A stretch of DNA of 64,000 nucleotides from Paracoccus lichenicola (GTDB lineage Bacteria; Pseudomonadota; Alphaproteobacteria; Rhodobacterales; Rhodobacteraceae). A program made the position numbers and the translations under genes. Positions 26,511 to 36,156 of this stretch are shown piece by piece. The notes beneath the pieces are model-generated. The model did no database searches. It was not told the DNA's origin and saw only the letters and a program-made list of their open reading frames with translations. Where the stretch lies: NCBI RefSeq assembly GCF_009708075.1, contig NZ_WMBT01000001.1, forward strand, positions 434,001 through 498,000, given 5' to 3'. The first letter of the stretch is position 1. Each line of letters starts with the position of its first letter.

Positions 26511-27650
26511 TCAGGCCTTCATCAGCAGGGCGGTGGCGATGGCAGCGATGCCTTCGCGCCGCCCGGTGAAGCCCAGCCGTTCCGAGGTGGTGGCCTTGAC
26601 GCTGATGCGGGCGGGGTCAACGTCCATGATGGCGGCCAGGCGGGCCTGCATGGCCTGCGCGTGGGGACCGATCTTCGGGGCCTCGCAGACCAGCGTCACG
26701 TCGGCGTTGCCGAGCGTGAAGCCGCGGCTGCGGGCCAGATCGGCGGCGTGCGCCAGGAAGATGGCACTGTCGGCGCCTTTCCATTGCGGGTCGCTGGGCG
26801 GGAAATGGCGGCCGATGTCGCCCTCGGCCAGCGCGCCATAGATCGCGTCGGTCAGGGCGTGCATCCCCACATCGGCGTCGGAATGGCCGACCAGACCGGC
26901 CTCATGCGCGATCTTGACGCCGCACAGCCAAACGTGATCGCCCGGCCCGAAGGCATGAACGTCGTAGCCGTTGCCAAGGCGAATATCCATTGCGGTCCCC
27001 AATATCCGTTCGGCCCGCGCGAAATCGGCGGGAAAGGTGATCTTCAGATTGTCGGCGGACCCCGGGGTGATCGCAACCGGGATCCCGGCCGCAAGGGCCA
27101 GTTCCACATCGTCGGCGGCGTTGTCCGGGTGGAGGCGGTGCGCATTGGATATTTGGTCCAAGGCAAAACCCTGCGGGGTTTGCGCGCGGAACAACCCGTC
27201 GCGGGGGGCAATGCCGGTGACGGTGCCCTGCCCCCGCCACAGCGCGTCGGTCACGGGCAGCGCCGGGGCGGCGGCGGGCGCGCCCGCTTGCAGCGCGTCG
27301 ATGACGCCCTGGATCACCGCCTCGCTGACCAGGGGCCGCGCGCCGTCGTGGATCAGGACATGGGTGGCCTGGCCTTCCAGGGCCTGCAGCCCGGCCCTGA
27401 CGCTGGCGGCGCGGGTCTCGCCCCCCGTGACGATTGTCACGCCCCCTGCGAAATCGCGGATGGCGCGGCCCATGTCGTCAGGGTGGACCACCAGCACCAC
27501 GCGGTCGAAGCCCGCGAAGGCGTCCAGCGACCGGGCCAGGACGCTGCGGCCTGCCAGATCGCGCCATTGCTTCGGCTCGCCGCCCGCGCGGGTGCCGCGG
27601 CCTGCTGCGGTGACGATGGCGGCGTAACCTGCCGGAGCCTTGACCGTCAT
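26511..27650 (-). CDS. ispDF: Bifunctional IspD/IspF, MEP pathway
   Basis: A 379-residue fusion enzyme of non-mevalonate isoprenoid synthesis. The IspD part (about 1-218) has the CTP-binding [15 protein letters not shown] and IHDGARPLV and makes CDP-methylerythritol. The IspF part (about 221-379) begins [15 protein letters not shown] with metal ligands D230, H232 and H264 ([15 protein letters not shown]), and makes the cyclic diphosphate. The fusion is common in alphaproteobacteria. The ATG overlaps the purL stop (ATGA), linking it to purL. Confidence 0.96.
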   Translation of the reverse strand: MTVKAPAGYAAIVTAAGRGTRAGGEPKQWRDLAGRSVLARSLDAFAGFDRVVLVVHPDDMGRAIRDFAGGVTIVTGGETRAASVRAGLQALEGQATHVLIHDGARPLVSEAVIQGVIDALQAGAPAAAPALPVTDALWRGQGTVTGIAPRDGLFRAQTPQGFALDQISNAHRLHPDNAADDVELALAAGIPVAITPGSADNLKITFPADFARAERILGTAMDIRLGNGYDVHAFGPGDHVWLCGVKIAHEAGLVGHSDADVGMHALTDAIYGALAEGDIGRHFPPSDPQWKGADSAIFLAHAADLARSRGFTLGNADVTLVCEAPKIGPHAQAMQARLAAIMDVDPARISVKATTSERLGFTGRREGIAAIATALLMKA

Positions 27651-29827
27651 GCGTGGTCCGGCATGTCGCCCCGGATCGCCTGCGCGAAGGCGGTGCGATA
27701 GAGCCGCGACAGGTCCGCCAGATCGCCCGCATCACTGCCCATCTGCACGGCCAGGCCACCGAAAACGCCGACCTGAACCGCAGGAACGCCCGCGGCATCG
27801 GCGGCCTTCAGCAGGGCGTCCGCGCCCGCCGCATCGCAGGCGACCAGATAGCGGGCCTGATCCTCTCCGAACAGTTGCGCGATGTCGCCCGAATCCAGGC
27901 GGATGCCGATGCCCGCCGCCTCGGCCATCTCGAAGGCGGCAAGGGCCAGGCCGCCGTCGGACAGGTCGGTCGCGGATTTGACATGGGCGCGGTTGGCGCG
28001 CAGGAATTCGCCGTGCTTGCGTTCCGCCGCCAGATCGACAGGGGGCGCGTCGCCTTCCTCGATCCCGAAGGCCTCGGCGACAAGGGCCGACTGGCCCAGG
28101 TGGCCGCGCGTTTCCCCGATCAGGATCGCCACGTCGCCTTCGGACGGCAGGCCCGCGATCAGGTTCGACAGGTCATCGATCAGGCCCACCCCGCCGATGG
28201 TGGGGGTGGGCAGGATGCCCTTGCCGTCGGTCTCGTTATACAGCGACACGTTGCCCGACACGATGGGGAAATCCAGCGCCGCGCAGGCCGCGCCGATGCC
28301 CTTGATGGCGCCCACCAGCTGGCCCATGATCTCGGGCTTTTCGGGGTTGCCGAAGTTGAGGTTGTCGGTCGTGGCCAAGGGCCGCGCGCCCACGGCGGAC
28401 AGGTTGCGGTAAGCCTCGGCCACGGCCTGCTTGCCGCCCTCATAGGGGTTGGCCTTGACGTATCGCGGCGTCACGTCGCTGGTGAAGGCCAGCGCCTTGT
28501 TCGTGCCGTGGACGCGGACCACGCCCGCGCCCTGGCCCGGGCGGCGGATCGTGTCGGCGCCGACCTGGGTGTCGTATTGTTCCCAAACCCAACCCTTGTG
28601 GGCGTAGGACGGACTGCCGATCAGCGCCCGCAAGGCTTGGATCGGGGTGATCGCTGGTAGATCGGGCGCAGGTCCGGCGGCAGGCGTTTCCACCCAGGGG
28701 CGGTCGTATTCCGGGGCGGAGGAGGACAGCTTGGACAGCGGCAGGTCGGCCTTGACCTCGTTCCCGTGCAGGATCAGGAAGCGGTCCTCGGCAATCGTCT
28801 CGCCCACGATGGCGAAGTCCAGATCCCACTTCTCGAAGATGGCGCGGGCCTCGGCCTCCTTCTCGGGCTTGAGAACCATCAGCATCCGTTCCTGGGATTC
28901 CGACAGCATCATCTCGTATGCCGTCATGCCGGTTTCGCGCTGCGGCACGGCGTCCAGGATCAGCTTGATGCCAAGCCCGCCCTTGTCGCCCATCTCGACG
29001 GCGGAACAGGTCAGGCCCGCCGCGCCCATGTCCTGGATGGAGATGACGGAATCCGTCTGCATCAGCTCAAGGCAGGCTTCCAGCAGGCATTTCTCGGTGA
29101 AAGGGTCGCCCACCTGAACCGTGGGGCGCTTTTCCTCGATGGTGTCGTCGAACTCGGCGCTGGCCATGGTCGCGCCGCCCACCCCGTCGCGGCCGGTCTT
29201 GGCGCCCAGATAGACGACCGGCATCCCGATGCCGGACGCCGCCGAATAGAAGATCTTGTCTGCATCGGCCAGGCCTGCGGCAAAGGCATTGACCAGGCAG
29301 TTGCCGTCATAGCTGCGGTGGAAGCGGACTTCCCCGCCCACGTTTGGGACGCCGAAGGCATTGCCATAGGCGCCGATGCCTTCGACCACGCCCTTGACCA
29401 GATGCGGGGTCTTGGGATGCTCGGGGCGGCCGAAGGACAGCGCGTCCATGGCGGCAATGGGGCGCGCGCCCATGGTGAACACGTCGCGCAGGATGCCGCC
29501 CACGCCGGTCGCGGCGCCCTGGTGCGGCTCGATGTAGCTAGGATGGTTGTGGCTTTCCATCTTGAAGACCACGGCCTGCCCGTCCCCGATGTCCACCACG
29601 CCCGCGTTCTCTCCGGGGCCGCAGATCACCTGCGGACCGGTGGTGGGCAGGGTGCGCAGCCATTTCTTGGATGATTTATAGGAACAATGCTCGTTCCACA
29701 TGGCGCTGAAGATGCCAAGCTCGGTAAAGGTCGGCTCTCGGCCGATGATGTCCAGGATGCGGTCGTATTCATCAGACTTCAGCCCGTGCGCGGCGATCAG
29801 GTCGGGGGTGATCGTCGGTTCCTGCAT
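27647..29827 (-). CDS. purL: Phosphoribosylformylglycinamidine synthase subunit PurL (small form)
   Basis: A 726-residue synthetase subunit that converts FGAR, ATP and glutamine-derived ammonia to FGAM, working with PurQ and PurS. The active-site region is [15 protein letters not shown] (H47). ATP-binding and dimer segments include [30 protein letters not shown] and [11 protein letters not shown]. The start [15 protein letters not shown] is chosen for AGGAAGG upstream and for family length. PurQ and PurS are not in the window. It heads the run purL-ispDF-pgpA-pncC with overlapping or near-overlapping junctions. Confidence 0.96.
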   Translation of the reverse strand: MQEPTITPDLIAAHGLKSDEYDRILDIIGREPTFTELGIFSAMWNEHCSYKSSKKWLRTLPTTGPQVICGPGENAGVVDIGDGQAVVFKMESHNHPSYIEPHQGAATGVGGILRDVFTMGARPIAAMDALSFGRPEHPKTPHLVKGVVEGIGAYGNAFGVPNVGGEVRFHRSYDGNCLVNAFAAGLADADKIFYSAASGIGMPVVYLGAKTGRDGVGGATMASAEFDDTIEEKRPTVQVGDPFTEKCLLEACLELMQTDSVISIQDMGAAGLTCSAVEMGDKGGLGIKLILDAVPQRETGMTAYEMMLSESQERMLMVLKPEKEAEARAIFEKWDLDFAIVGETIAEDRFLILHGNEVKADLPLSKLSSSAPEYDRPWVETPAAGPAPDLPAITPIQALRALIGSPSYAHKGWVWEQYDTQVGADTIRRPGQGAGVVRVHGTNKALAFTSDVTPRYVKANPYEGGKQAVAEAYRNLSAVGARPLATTDNLNFGNPEKPEIMGQLVGAIKGIGAACAALDFPIVSGNVSLYNETDGKGILPTPTIGGVGLIDDLSNLIAGLPSEGDVAILIGETRGHLGQSALVAEAFGIEEGDAPPVDLAAERKHGEFLRANRAHVKSATDLSDGGLALAAFEMAEAAGIGIRLDSGDIAQLFGEDQARYLVACDAAGADALLKAADAAGVPAVQVGVFGGLAVQMGSDAGDLADLSRLYRTAFAQAIRGDMPDHA

Positions 29828-29910
29828 CGTGGTGCCTTCCTGCCAAGAGGTTTCGCGCCTTCTAGGACGGGACGCGCGGCATGGGAAGGGACCGCCCAAA
29901 GGACGCGGGC

Positions 29911-29937
29911 AAAAAAAAGCCGGGCACGAGGCCCGGC
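29911..29937 (-). terminator. Strong Rho-independent terminator on the minus strand
   Basis: Read on the minus strand: GCCGGGC, loop of five, GCCCGGC, then eight T. It lies 180 bases beyond the lysR stop and 84 bases before purL, so it ends either the lysR message or a separate small RNA. Confidence 0.85.
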
Positions 29938-30043
29938 CCAAGTCCAACAGGGAGGTAGAAGGTGATGAGCGATTACGCTGACCATCGCCTTCGCAGCCCG
30001 ATTTATGGGCAGGTTGTTAACGGTTCAAGGGGGATCATGCCGC
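29911..30043 (-). ncRNA. Candidate small RNA ending at the strong terminator
   Basis: The 290-base gap between lysR and purL has clearly lower G+C than its surroundings and no convincing gene. On the minus strand a TATGCT hexamer (30055-30050) could be a -10 box, but no good -35 is seen. A transcript from about 30043 to the terminator would be some 133 nt and would show an unpaired-looking CTACCTCCC stretch that could pair with ribosome-binding sites. It could equally be the 3' end of the lysR message. Confidence 0.25.
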
Positions 30044-30115
30044 AACCGCAGCATAGCAGACATGCAGTTGCCGAATAGTTACACGTTAAGGTTGCAGATT
30101 TGGCGGCAAGGCCGG

Positions 30116-31021
30116 TCAGGCAAGGATCGCCTCGCTCTGCCGGCGGCGGTAATCCTGGATTTCCTCCAGCACGAAATCGCGGAAGACGGCGACGCGGCGG
30201 GTTTGGCGCAGCTCCTCGGGATAGGCCAGGAACACCGGAACCTCGCCGGATTCGACATCGGGCAGGACGCGGACCAGCTGCTTGTGATCGGCGGTCAGGT
30301 AATCCGGCAGGACGCCGATGCCCAGGTTCGCCAGAACGGCCTGCAACACGCCGAAATAGTTGTTCACCGTCAGGGTCGAGCCGATGTTCTGGGCCATGAT
30401 TTCCTGGACCAGGCGCGCGCCTGCCGCGACCTGCGGCTGGTCGGGCTTCTGGCAGATCAGCCGGTGCGGGGACAGGTCCGCCATGGTCCGGGGAACGCCT
30501 GCCTTGTCCAGGTAATCCTGGGTCGCGTAAAGCCGCATCCGGATGTTCAGAAGCCGCCGCCGGATCAGGTCGGACTGGCTGGGTTCCTTCATGCGGATGG
30601 CCACGTCGGCCTCGCGCATGGGCAGGTCCAGCAGCCGTTCCTCCAGCATCAGGTCGATCTTGAGGTCGGGATATTTCTCGTAAAGCTTGACCAGCCGGGG
30701 GGCCAGCCACAGCGTCCCGAAGCCCACGGCGGCGGTGACGCGCAATTCGCCGAAGACATGCTCCTCGCTGTCGCGGATGCGGGCCGAGGCCGTGTCCAGC
30801 TTGCGCGCCATGGCCGAGGTGGCCTCGAACAGGAGTTCCCCCTGTTCCGTCAGAATCAGGCCGCGCGCGTGGCGGTGGAACAGCGTCGTCCCGAGCGATT
30901 CTTCCAGCGCGCGAATCTGCCGGCTGACGGCGGATTGCGACAGGTGCAGCGTGTCGCCGGCATGGGTCAGGCTGCCCGCGTCGGCAACGGCGTGAAAGAT
31001 TCTGAGCTTGTCCCAGTCCAT
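30116..31021 (-). CDS. LysR-family transcriptional regulator
   Basis: A 301-residue regulator. The N-terminal winged helix-turn-helix reads MDWDKLRIFHAVADAGSL with recognition segment LHLSQSAVSRQIRALEESLG, and a substrate-binding domain of periplasmic type follows from about residue 90 (GELRVTAAVGFGTLWLAP). It is divergent from the fused indolepyruvate ferredoxin oxidoreductase gene across 150 bases, the classical arrangement for a LysR regulator and its target. A T-N11-A palindrome sits in that target's promoter. The effector is unknown but an arylpyruvate or branched 2-oxoacid is plausible from context. Confidence 0.92.
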   Translation of the reverse strand: MDWDKLRIFHAVADAGSLTHAGDTLHLSQSAVSRQIRALEESLGTTLFHRHARGLILTEQGELLFEATSAMARKLDTASARIRDSEEHVFGELRVTAAVGFGTLWLAPRLVKLYEKYPDLKIDLMLEERLLDLPMREADVAIRMKEPSQSDLIRRRLLNIRMRLYATQDYLDKAGVPRTMADLSPHRLICQKPDQPQVAAGARLVQEIMAQNIGSTLTVNNYFGVLQAVLANLGIGVLPDYLTADHKQLVRVLPDVESGEVPVFLAYPEELRQTRRVAVFRDFVLEEIQDYRRRQSEAILA

Positions 31022-31117
31022 GCTGTTACAATCCTGCCGTGTCTGCCATGCGTTTTTTGCAGACCTATCCCGAATGCCCCGCCCCGGCAAGAGAAAGCCG
31101 CAGCCTGCATTTTTCCT

Positions 31118-31146
31118 TTGGTCGGTCAGCAAAGCTGACCTATACT
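31118..31146 (+). promoter_or_regulatory. Sigma-70-type promoter for iorAB with operator palindrome in the spacer
   Basis: TTGGTC (31118-31123), a 17-base spacer and TATACT (31141-31146) make a good promoter 25 bases before the ior ATG. The spacer 31124-31140 is itself the perfect palindrome GGTCAGC-AAA-GCTGACC, which contains T-N11-A as in LysR boxes. A protein bound there would block RNA polymerase. Confidence 0.7.
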
Positions 31147-31171
31147 GTAGGCCGGTGGAGGAGTCATTGGA

Positions 31172-34100
31172 ATGAGCAAGCAGGAATTCTCGTTGGCCGA
31201 CCGGTTCGACCTGACGAAGCCCCAGGTGCTGCTGAACGGCACGCAGGCTCTGGTGCGGCTGATGCTGATGCAGGCCGCGCGCGACAGGGCGGCGGGGCTG
31301 AACACGGCGGGGTTCGTCACCGGCTATCGCGGGTCGCCGCTGGGGGGCGTCGATCTGGCGATGATGCGCGAAGGCAAGCGGCTGTCCGAACGGAACATCC
31401 TGTTCCAGCCCGGCCTGAACGAGGATCTGGCCGCCACCGCCATCTGGGGCAGCCAGCAGGCCGAACTGCGCGGGGAGGGCAAATACGACGGCGTCTTCGC
31501 GCTGTGGTACGGCAAGGGGCCGGGCGTGGACCGGTCGGGCGACGTGATGCGGCACGCCAACATGGCGGGCACATCCCCGCATGGCGGCGTCGTGATGGCC
31601 ATGGGCGACGATCACACCGGCGAAAGCAGTTCGGTCCTGCACCAGTCCGACTGGGCGATGATCGACCGCTATATCCCGGTGCTGTCGCCTGCGGGCGTGC
31701 AGGAAATCCTGGACTATGGCCTTTACGCCTTTGCGCTGTCGCGCTTTGCAGGCGTCTGGACCGGCCTCAAGACCATGAAGGACACGGTCGAGGCGACCTC
31801 GGTCGTCAACGGCGATCCGTTCCGGCTGTCCTTTGTCGCGCCCGATTTCCAGATGCCCGAAGGCGGGCTGAACATCCGCCTGCACGACACGCCCGTCGCG
31901 TCCGAGGCGCGGATGATCGACTACAAACGCTGGGCGGCCGAGGCGTTCAGCCGCGCCAACAAGATCGACCACAAGGTCTGGGGCAAGCCGGGCGCCAAGA
32001 TCGGCTTCGTCGCGGCGGGCAAGAACTGGCTGGATCTGGTCCATGCCCTGTCCCTGCTGGGCATCGACGAGGCCGAGGCCGAACGCCTGGGCCTGACCAC
32101 CTACAAGGTGGGCCAGACCTGGCCGCTGGACATGAAGTCCATGCAGGAATGGTCGGAAAACCTGGAACTGATCGTCTGCGTCGAGGAAAAGCGCAAGCTG
32201 ATCGAGGTGCAACTGAAAGAGGCGATCTTTGACAACCGCCACGGCCGCCGCGTCCACGGCTGGAAGCATGACCGCACCGGCGCCGAACTGTTCCCCACCC
32301 GCTATGCCCTCGACCCCGTGATGATCGCCCAGAAGATCGGCGAGATCCTGATCGAGGAAGGCCGCGGCACCGACCACATCAAGGCGGGCCTGACCCGTTT
32401 GTCCGAAGTGCGCCGCGCCGACAACGCCCCCGAGATCGCGACCCGTACGCCCTGGTTCTGCTCGGGCTGCCCGCACAACACCTCGACCAGGGTGCCGGAC
32501 GGCAGCCGCGCCTATGCGGGGATCGGCTGTCACTACATGGTGCAATGGATGGACCGGGAAACCACCGGCTTCACCCATATGGGCGGCGAGGGCGTGAACT
32601 GGGTGGGCGAGGCGCCGTTCAGCAAGACCAGGCACGTGTTCCAGAACCTGGGCGACGGCACCTATAACCATTCGGGTTCCCTGGCGATCCGCGCGGCCAT
32701 CGCGGCGGGCACCACGATCACCTACAAGATCCTGTTCAACGACGCCGTCGCCATGACCGGCGGCCAGCCGAACGAAGGCGGGCTGACCGCCCAGCAGATC
32801 GCCGCCGAACTGGTGGCGATGGGCGTGAAGCCCTTGGTCGTCGTCTATGACGAGAAAGAAGACGTGGATCCCAAGCAGTTCCCCGCGGGCCTGCGGTTCG
32901 AGGAACGCGCCGAACTGATGGCCGTGCAGCGCGAACTGGCCGAGGTGCCGGGCGTCAGCGCGATCCTGTATATCCAGACCTGCGCCGCCGAAAAGCGCCG
33001 CCGCCGCAAGAAGGGCACTTTCCCTGATCCCGACCGCCGCGTGTGGATCAACCCCGAGGTTTGCGAAGGCTGCGGCGATTGCGGCGTGCAGTCGAACTGC
33101 GTGTCCATCGTGCCGCTGGACACGGAACTGGGCCGCAAGCGCCAGATCGACCAGTCCAGCTGCAACAAGGATTTCAGCTGCGTCAAGGGCTTCTGCCCCA
33201 GCTTCGTCACCGTCCAGGGCGGCAAGCTGCGCAAGCCCAAGGCCGAGGCCTTCGACATCCCCGACCTGCCAACCCCCGCCCTGCCCGCGATCAGCGGCAC
33301 CCATAACGTCGTCATCACCGGCGTCGGCGGCACCGGGGTCGTGACCCTGGGCGCGGTGCTGGCCCAGGCCGCCCATATCGACGGCAAGGGCGCCGGCATG
33401 ATGGAAATGGCGGGCCTGGCGCAAAAGGGCGGCGCGGTCCACATCCACCTGCGCCTCGCCAACCGCCCCGCCGACATCAGCGCCATCCGGGTGGCGGTGG
33501 GAGAGGCCGACTGCATCATCGGCGGCGACCTGGTGGTGACGGCGGGGGCCAAGACCATCGGGCTGATGACCACAGGCCGCACCGGCGCTGTCGTCAACGA
33601 TCACGAGATCATCACCGGCGATTTCACCCGCCTTCGCGATTTCCGCGTGCCGTCCGACCAGTTGAAGGTCTCGCTGCAAGCGCGGCTGCGCGACCGCGTG
33701 GCCTTCTTCGACGCCAACGATCTGGCGCTGCGGATGCTGGGCGATTCGATCTATTCCAACATGCTGGTGCTGGGCGCCGCCTGGCAGCAGGGGCTGCTGC
33801 CCTTGTCGCTGGAGGCGATCATGCAGGCGATCGAACTGAACGGCGCCAAGGTCGCGGAAAACCAGCGGGCCTTCCAGATCGGCCGCTGGGCCATGGCCTT
33901 CCCGGATCAGACGGCAAGGCCCGCCGAGGTGACGCAACTGCCCCCCGACCCCATCGCCTATCGCGAGGCGCGACTGGTCGGTTACCAGAACAAGCGGCTG
34001 GCGAAACGCTTCCGCAAGCTGGTGGACGCGGCCCCTGCCCCCCTGCGCGAAAGCGTCGCGCGCGGGTATTACAAGCTCTTGGCCTACAAGGACGAATACG

Positions 34101-34561
34101 AGGTCGCGCGGCTGCACCTGACCACCGCCGAACAGATCGCGCAACAATGGGACGGGGACACGAAGCTGACCTTGCACCTCGCCCCGCCGATGCTGGGCGG
34201 CAAGGGGGCGGACGGGCGTCCGAGGAAACGCGAATACGGCGAATGGATGCTGACGGGCTTCAAGGTTCTGGCGCGCATGAAGGTCCTGCGCGGCACGCCC
34301 TTCGATCCCTTCGGCTACATGGCGGAACGCCGCCACGAACGCGCCGCCATCCGCGAGTACGAGGCCGACATGCGCGAGGTTCTGGCGAATGTCACCGACG
34401 CCTCCATGCCCATAGCCATCGAGCTGGCCGAACTGCCCCTGACCGTGCGCGGCTATGGCCCGGTCAAGGCCCAGGCCGAGGCGGCGGCCGCCATCCGGCG
34501 AACGGAGTTGCTGGCGCAGTTCCGCAGCGGCCAGGCGCCCTTGCAGCAGGCCGCCGAATGA
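31172..34561 (+). CDS. Indolepyruvate ferredoxin oxidoreductase, fused alpha-beta
   Basis: A 1129-residue TPP enzyme that oxidatively decarboxylates arylpyruvates (or related 2-oxoacids) to acyl-CoA with ferredoxin as acceptor. The N-terminal two thirds match IorA: pyrimidine-binding FVTGYRGSPLGG, TPP region GIGCHYMVQWMDRET and GEGVNWVGEAPF, KILFNDAVAMTGGQP. A cysteine-rich Fe-S segment follows (C631, C634, C637, C642 in CEGCGDCGVQSNC, then further Cys in CNKDFSCVKGFC). The rest matches IorB (VVITGVGGTGVVTLGAVLAQAAH). The fused form is usual in proteobacteria. GGAGGAG precedes the ATG. It is probably controlled by the divergent LysR protein. Confidence 0.93.
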   Translation: MSKQEFSLADRFDLTKPQVLLNGTQALVRLMLMQAARDRAAGLNTAGFVTGYRGSPLGGVDLAMMREGKRLSERNILFQPGLNEDLAATAIWGSQQAELRGEGKYDGVFALWYGKGPGVDRSGDVMRHANMAGTSPHGGVVMAMGDDHTGESSSVLHQSDWAMIDRYIPVLSPAGVQEILDYGLYAFALSRFAGVWTGLKTMKDTVEATSVVNGDPFRLSFVAPDFQMPEGGLNIRLHDTPVASEARMIDYKRWAAEAFSRANKIDHKVWGKPGAKIGFVAAGKNWLDLVHALSLLGIDEAEAERLGLTTYKVGQTWPLDMKSMQEWSENLELIVCVEEKRKLIEVQLKEAIFDNRHGRRVHGWKHDRTGAELFPTRYALDPVMIAQKIGEILIEEGRGTDHIKAGLTRLSEVRRADNAPEIATRTPWFCSGCPHNTSTRVPDGSRAYAGIGCHYMVQWMDRETTGFTHMGGEGVNWVGEAPFSKTRHVFQNLGDGTYNHSGSLAIRAAIAAGTTITYKILFNDAVAMTGGQPNEGGLTAQQIAAELVAMGVKPLVVVYDEKEDVDPKQFPAGLRFEERAELMAVQRELAEVPGVSAILYIQTCAAEKRRRRKKGTFPDPDRRVWINPEVCEGCGDCGVQSNCVSIVPLDTELGRKRQIDQSSCNKDFSCVKGFCPSFVTVQGGKLRKPKAEAFDIPDLPTPALPAISGTHNVVITGVGGTGVVTLGAVLAQAAHIDGKGAGMMEMAGLAQKGGAVHIHLRLANRPADISAIRVAVGEADCIIGGDLVVTAGAKTIGLMTTGRTGAVVNDHEIITGDFTRLRDFRVPSDQLKVSLQARLRDRVAFFDANDLALRMLGDSIYSNMLVLGAAWQQGLLPLSLEAIMQAIELNGAKVAENQRAFQIGRWAMAFPDQTARPAEVTQLPPDPIAYREARLVGYQNKRLAKRFRKLVDAAPAPLRESVARGYYKLLAYKDEYEVARLHLTTAEQIAQQWDGDTKLTLHLAPPMLGGKGADGRPRKREYGEWMLTGFKVLARMKVLRGTPFDPFGYMAERRHERAAIREYEADMREVLANVTDASMPIAIELAELPLTVRGYGPVKAQAEAAAAIRRTELLAQFRSGQAPLQQAAE

Positions 34562-34574
34562 CGGTTCGGCGGGC

Positions 34575-34589
34575 GACCTGATCTAGGTC
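34575..34589. promoter_or_regulatory. Palindrome GACCT-N5-AGGTC upstream of murI
   Basis: A perfect 5-bp inverted repeat with a 5-base centre (GATCT) lies 60 bases before the murI ATG and just after the ior stop. It may be an operator; no matching regulator is recognised. Confidence 0.3.
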
Positions 34590-34649
34590 ATTTCCAAGAT
34601 GCGCGATGCGCCGTAAAAAGCGCCTCGCGACAGGAAAAGGGTGGCATCA

Positions 34650-35462
34650 ATGGCGGTAGGCGTTTTCGATTCGGGTCTTGGCGGGCTGACGGTCCATGAG
34701 GCCATCGCCGCGCGCCTGCCCGACCTGCCGCTGGTCTATCTGGGCGACAACGCCCACACCCCCTATGGCACCCGCACCGCGGACGACATCTTCGACCTGA
34801 CCTGCGCGGGCGTCGAGCGGCTGTGGGCCGAAGGCTGCGACCTGGTGATCCTGGCCTGCAACACCGCATCCGCCGCCGCGCTGAAGCGGATGCAGGAAAC
34901 ATGGCTGCCATCGGACAAGCGCGTGCTGGGCGTCTTCGTGCCCCTGATCGAGGCGCTGACCGAACGCCGCTGGGGCGACAATTCGCCGCCCCGGGAAGTC
35001 GCGGTCAAGCACGTGGCCCTGTTCGCCACCCCGGCCACGGTCGCCAGCCGCGCCTTTCAGCGGGAACTGGCCTTCCGCGCCGTGGGCGTCGATGTCGAGG
35101 CGCAGCCCTGCGGCGGCGTGGTCGATGCCATTGAAATGGGCGACGAAATCCTGGCCGAGGCGCTTGTGGCGTCCCATGTCGAGGCGTTGCTGCGCCGGAT
35201 GCCCCACCCCGAGGCCGCGGTGCTGGGCTGCACCCATTATCCGCTGGTCCAGGACGCGTTCCAGAAGGCGCTCGGTCCCGATGTCAAGGTTTTCAGCCAG
35301 GCGGGGCTGGTGGCGGAAAGCCTGGCTGATTATCTGCAACGCAGGCCCGAATTCCTGGGATCGGGCACGGAATCGAAGAACCTGACGACAGGCGATCCGG
35401 TGCGCGTGTCCAGCAAGGCTACGCAATTCCTGCGCCGTCCGATCCACTTCGAGGCAGCATGA
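34650..35462 (+). CDS. murI: Glutamate racemase
   Basis: A 270-residue cofactor-independent racemase giving D-glutamate for peptidoglycan. The two catalytic cysteines are C70 (ILACNTASA) and C194 ([10 protein letters not shown]), and the N-terminal [11 protein letters not shown] and [10 protein letters not shown] motifs complete the site. The start is taken as the ATG at 34650. An in-frame GTG three codons earlier is almost on top of the AGGAAAAGG ribosome site, so it is less likely. CcmE follows after 10 bases. Confidence 0.95.
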   Translation: MAVGVFDSGLGGLTVHEAIAARLPDLPLVYLGDNAHTPYGTRTADDIFDLTCAGVERLWAEGCDLVILACNTASAAALKRMQETWLPSDKRVLGVFVPLIEALTERRWGDNSPPREVAVKHVALFATPATVASRAFQRELAFRAVGVDVEAQPCGGVVDAIEMGDEILAEALVASHVEALLRRMPHPEAAVLGCTHYPLVQDAFQKALGPDVKVFSQAGLVAESLADYLQRRPEFLGSGTESKNLTTGDPVRVSSKATQFLRRPIHFEAA

Positions 35463-35472
35463 GGTCACATCC

Positions 35473-35931
35473 ATGGCAGGCATGAAATCCCTGAAGAAAC
35501 GCCGCCGCATCCAGGTGATCGTCGCGGCCGCCGTGGCGCTGCTGATCGCGGTCGGCCTGATCGGCTATGGCTTCCGCGACGGCATCAACCTGTACCGCTC
35601 GCCCGCGCAGGTGGTCGAGGCCGCGCCGGAACCGGACGAATATTTCCAGCTGGGCGGCTTGGTCAAGGAAGGCTCCATCGTCAACCGCGACGGGGTCCAG
35701 TTCGATTTCGTCATCACCGACGGCACGGTGGAAGTCCCCGTCAGCTATGTCGGCCGCGACCCGCGCCCGGATCTGTTCACCGAGGGCCAAGGCACCATCG
35801 CCAAGGGATACTATCGCGACGGCCGCTTCGAGGCCCGCGACCTGCTGGCCAAGCATGACGAGACATACATGCCGAAAGAGGTGGTGGACACGCTGAAGGA
35901 AAGCGGCGTGTACCAGGATCCGAACAGCTAA
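35473..35931 (+). CDS. ccmE: CcmE, periplasmic heme chaperone
   Basis: A 152-residue protein of cytochrome c maturation system I. A basic N-terminus and one membrane anchor (about 14-33) precede an OB-fold beta barrel. The covalent heme-binding histidine is H128 in AKHDETYMP, with Y132 as axial ligand. It delivers heme to CcmF, encoded 11 kb to the left. The murI stop lies 10 bases upstream and GAGGT precedes the ATG. Confidence 0.95.
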   Translation: MAGMKSLKKRRRIQVIVAAAVALLIAVGLIGYGFRDGINLYRSPAQVVEAAPEPDEYFQLGGLVKEGSIVNRDGVQFDFVITDGTVEVPVSYVGRDPRPDLFTEGQGTIAKGYYRDGRFEARDLLAKHDETYMPKEVVDTLKESGVYQDPNS

Positions 35932-35945
35932 GGGCGACATTGCCA

Positions 35946-35982
35946 GGGCGGGAAAAGGAAACGCATTGCGTTTCCCCCGCCC
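35946..35982. terminator. Hairpin between convergent ccmE and tetR
   Basis: A two-part stem: GGGCGGG (35946-35952) with CCCGCCC (35976-35982), then after an AAAA bulge GGAAACGC (35957-35964) with GCGTTTCC (35968-35975) and a 3-base loop. It is very stable and placed to serve ccmE, but no T run follows on either strand. Confidence 0.5.
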
Positions 35983-36030
35983 TTCGCATGACAGTGCCAT
36001 CAGAGACGGATCGAGCGTGTGACCACGAGA

Positions 36031-36104
36031 GGCCAGCGCCCGACCTGGTGGGCGTGAAGCGCCCGCCTGGGGCGGGGCGGGCGCTGGCCGGGCCTTTGAG
36101 GCCC
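36031..36104. repeat. Nested inverted repeats between ccmE and tetR
   Basis: A perfect 12-bp inverted repeat GGCCAGCGCCCG (36031-36042) and CGGGCGCTGGCC (36078-36089) encloses a smaller GGGCG/CGCCC hairpin. It is followed at once by GGGCCT-TTG-AGGCCC (36090-36104). Nothing in this 225-base gap looks like a gene. The structure lies 50 bases past the tetR stop. Confidence 0.55.
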
Positions 36105-36156
36105 GTCCGGTTCAACGTCGCCCGCAGCGCGTGGCGAAGGCGATGGCCTTCGCCAG

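Noticed and set aside
27144..27172. GGATATTTGGTCCAAGGC inside ispDF, resembling the tail of the intergenic repeat element
   Set aside because: There is no GGGGGC/GCCCCC hairpin beside it and the IspD frame continues normally, so it is treated as chance similarity.
29965..30078. A 37-codon plus-strand frame with GGGAGG nine bases before its ATG, in the lysR-purL gap
   Set aside because: Third-position G+C is only about half, unlike every real gene here, and it lies antisense to the candidate small RNA. It is not supported as coding.
30116..34336. A 1406-codon open frame on the minus strand opposite the whole ior gene, continuous with lysR
   Set aside because: Only the last 301 codons are a gene (lysR). 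The rest mirrors the codon bias of ior on the other strand and shows no family motif; long antisense frames are expected at this G+C.
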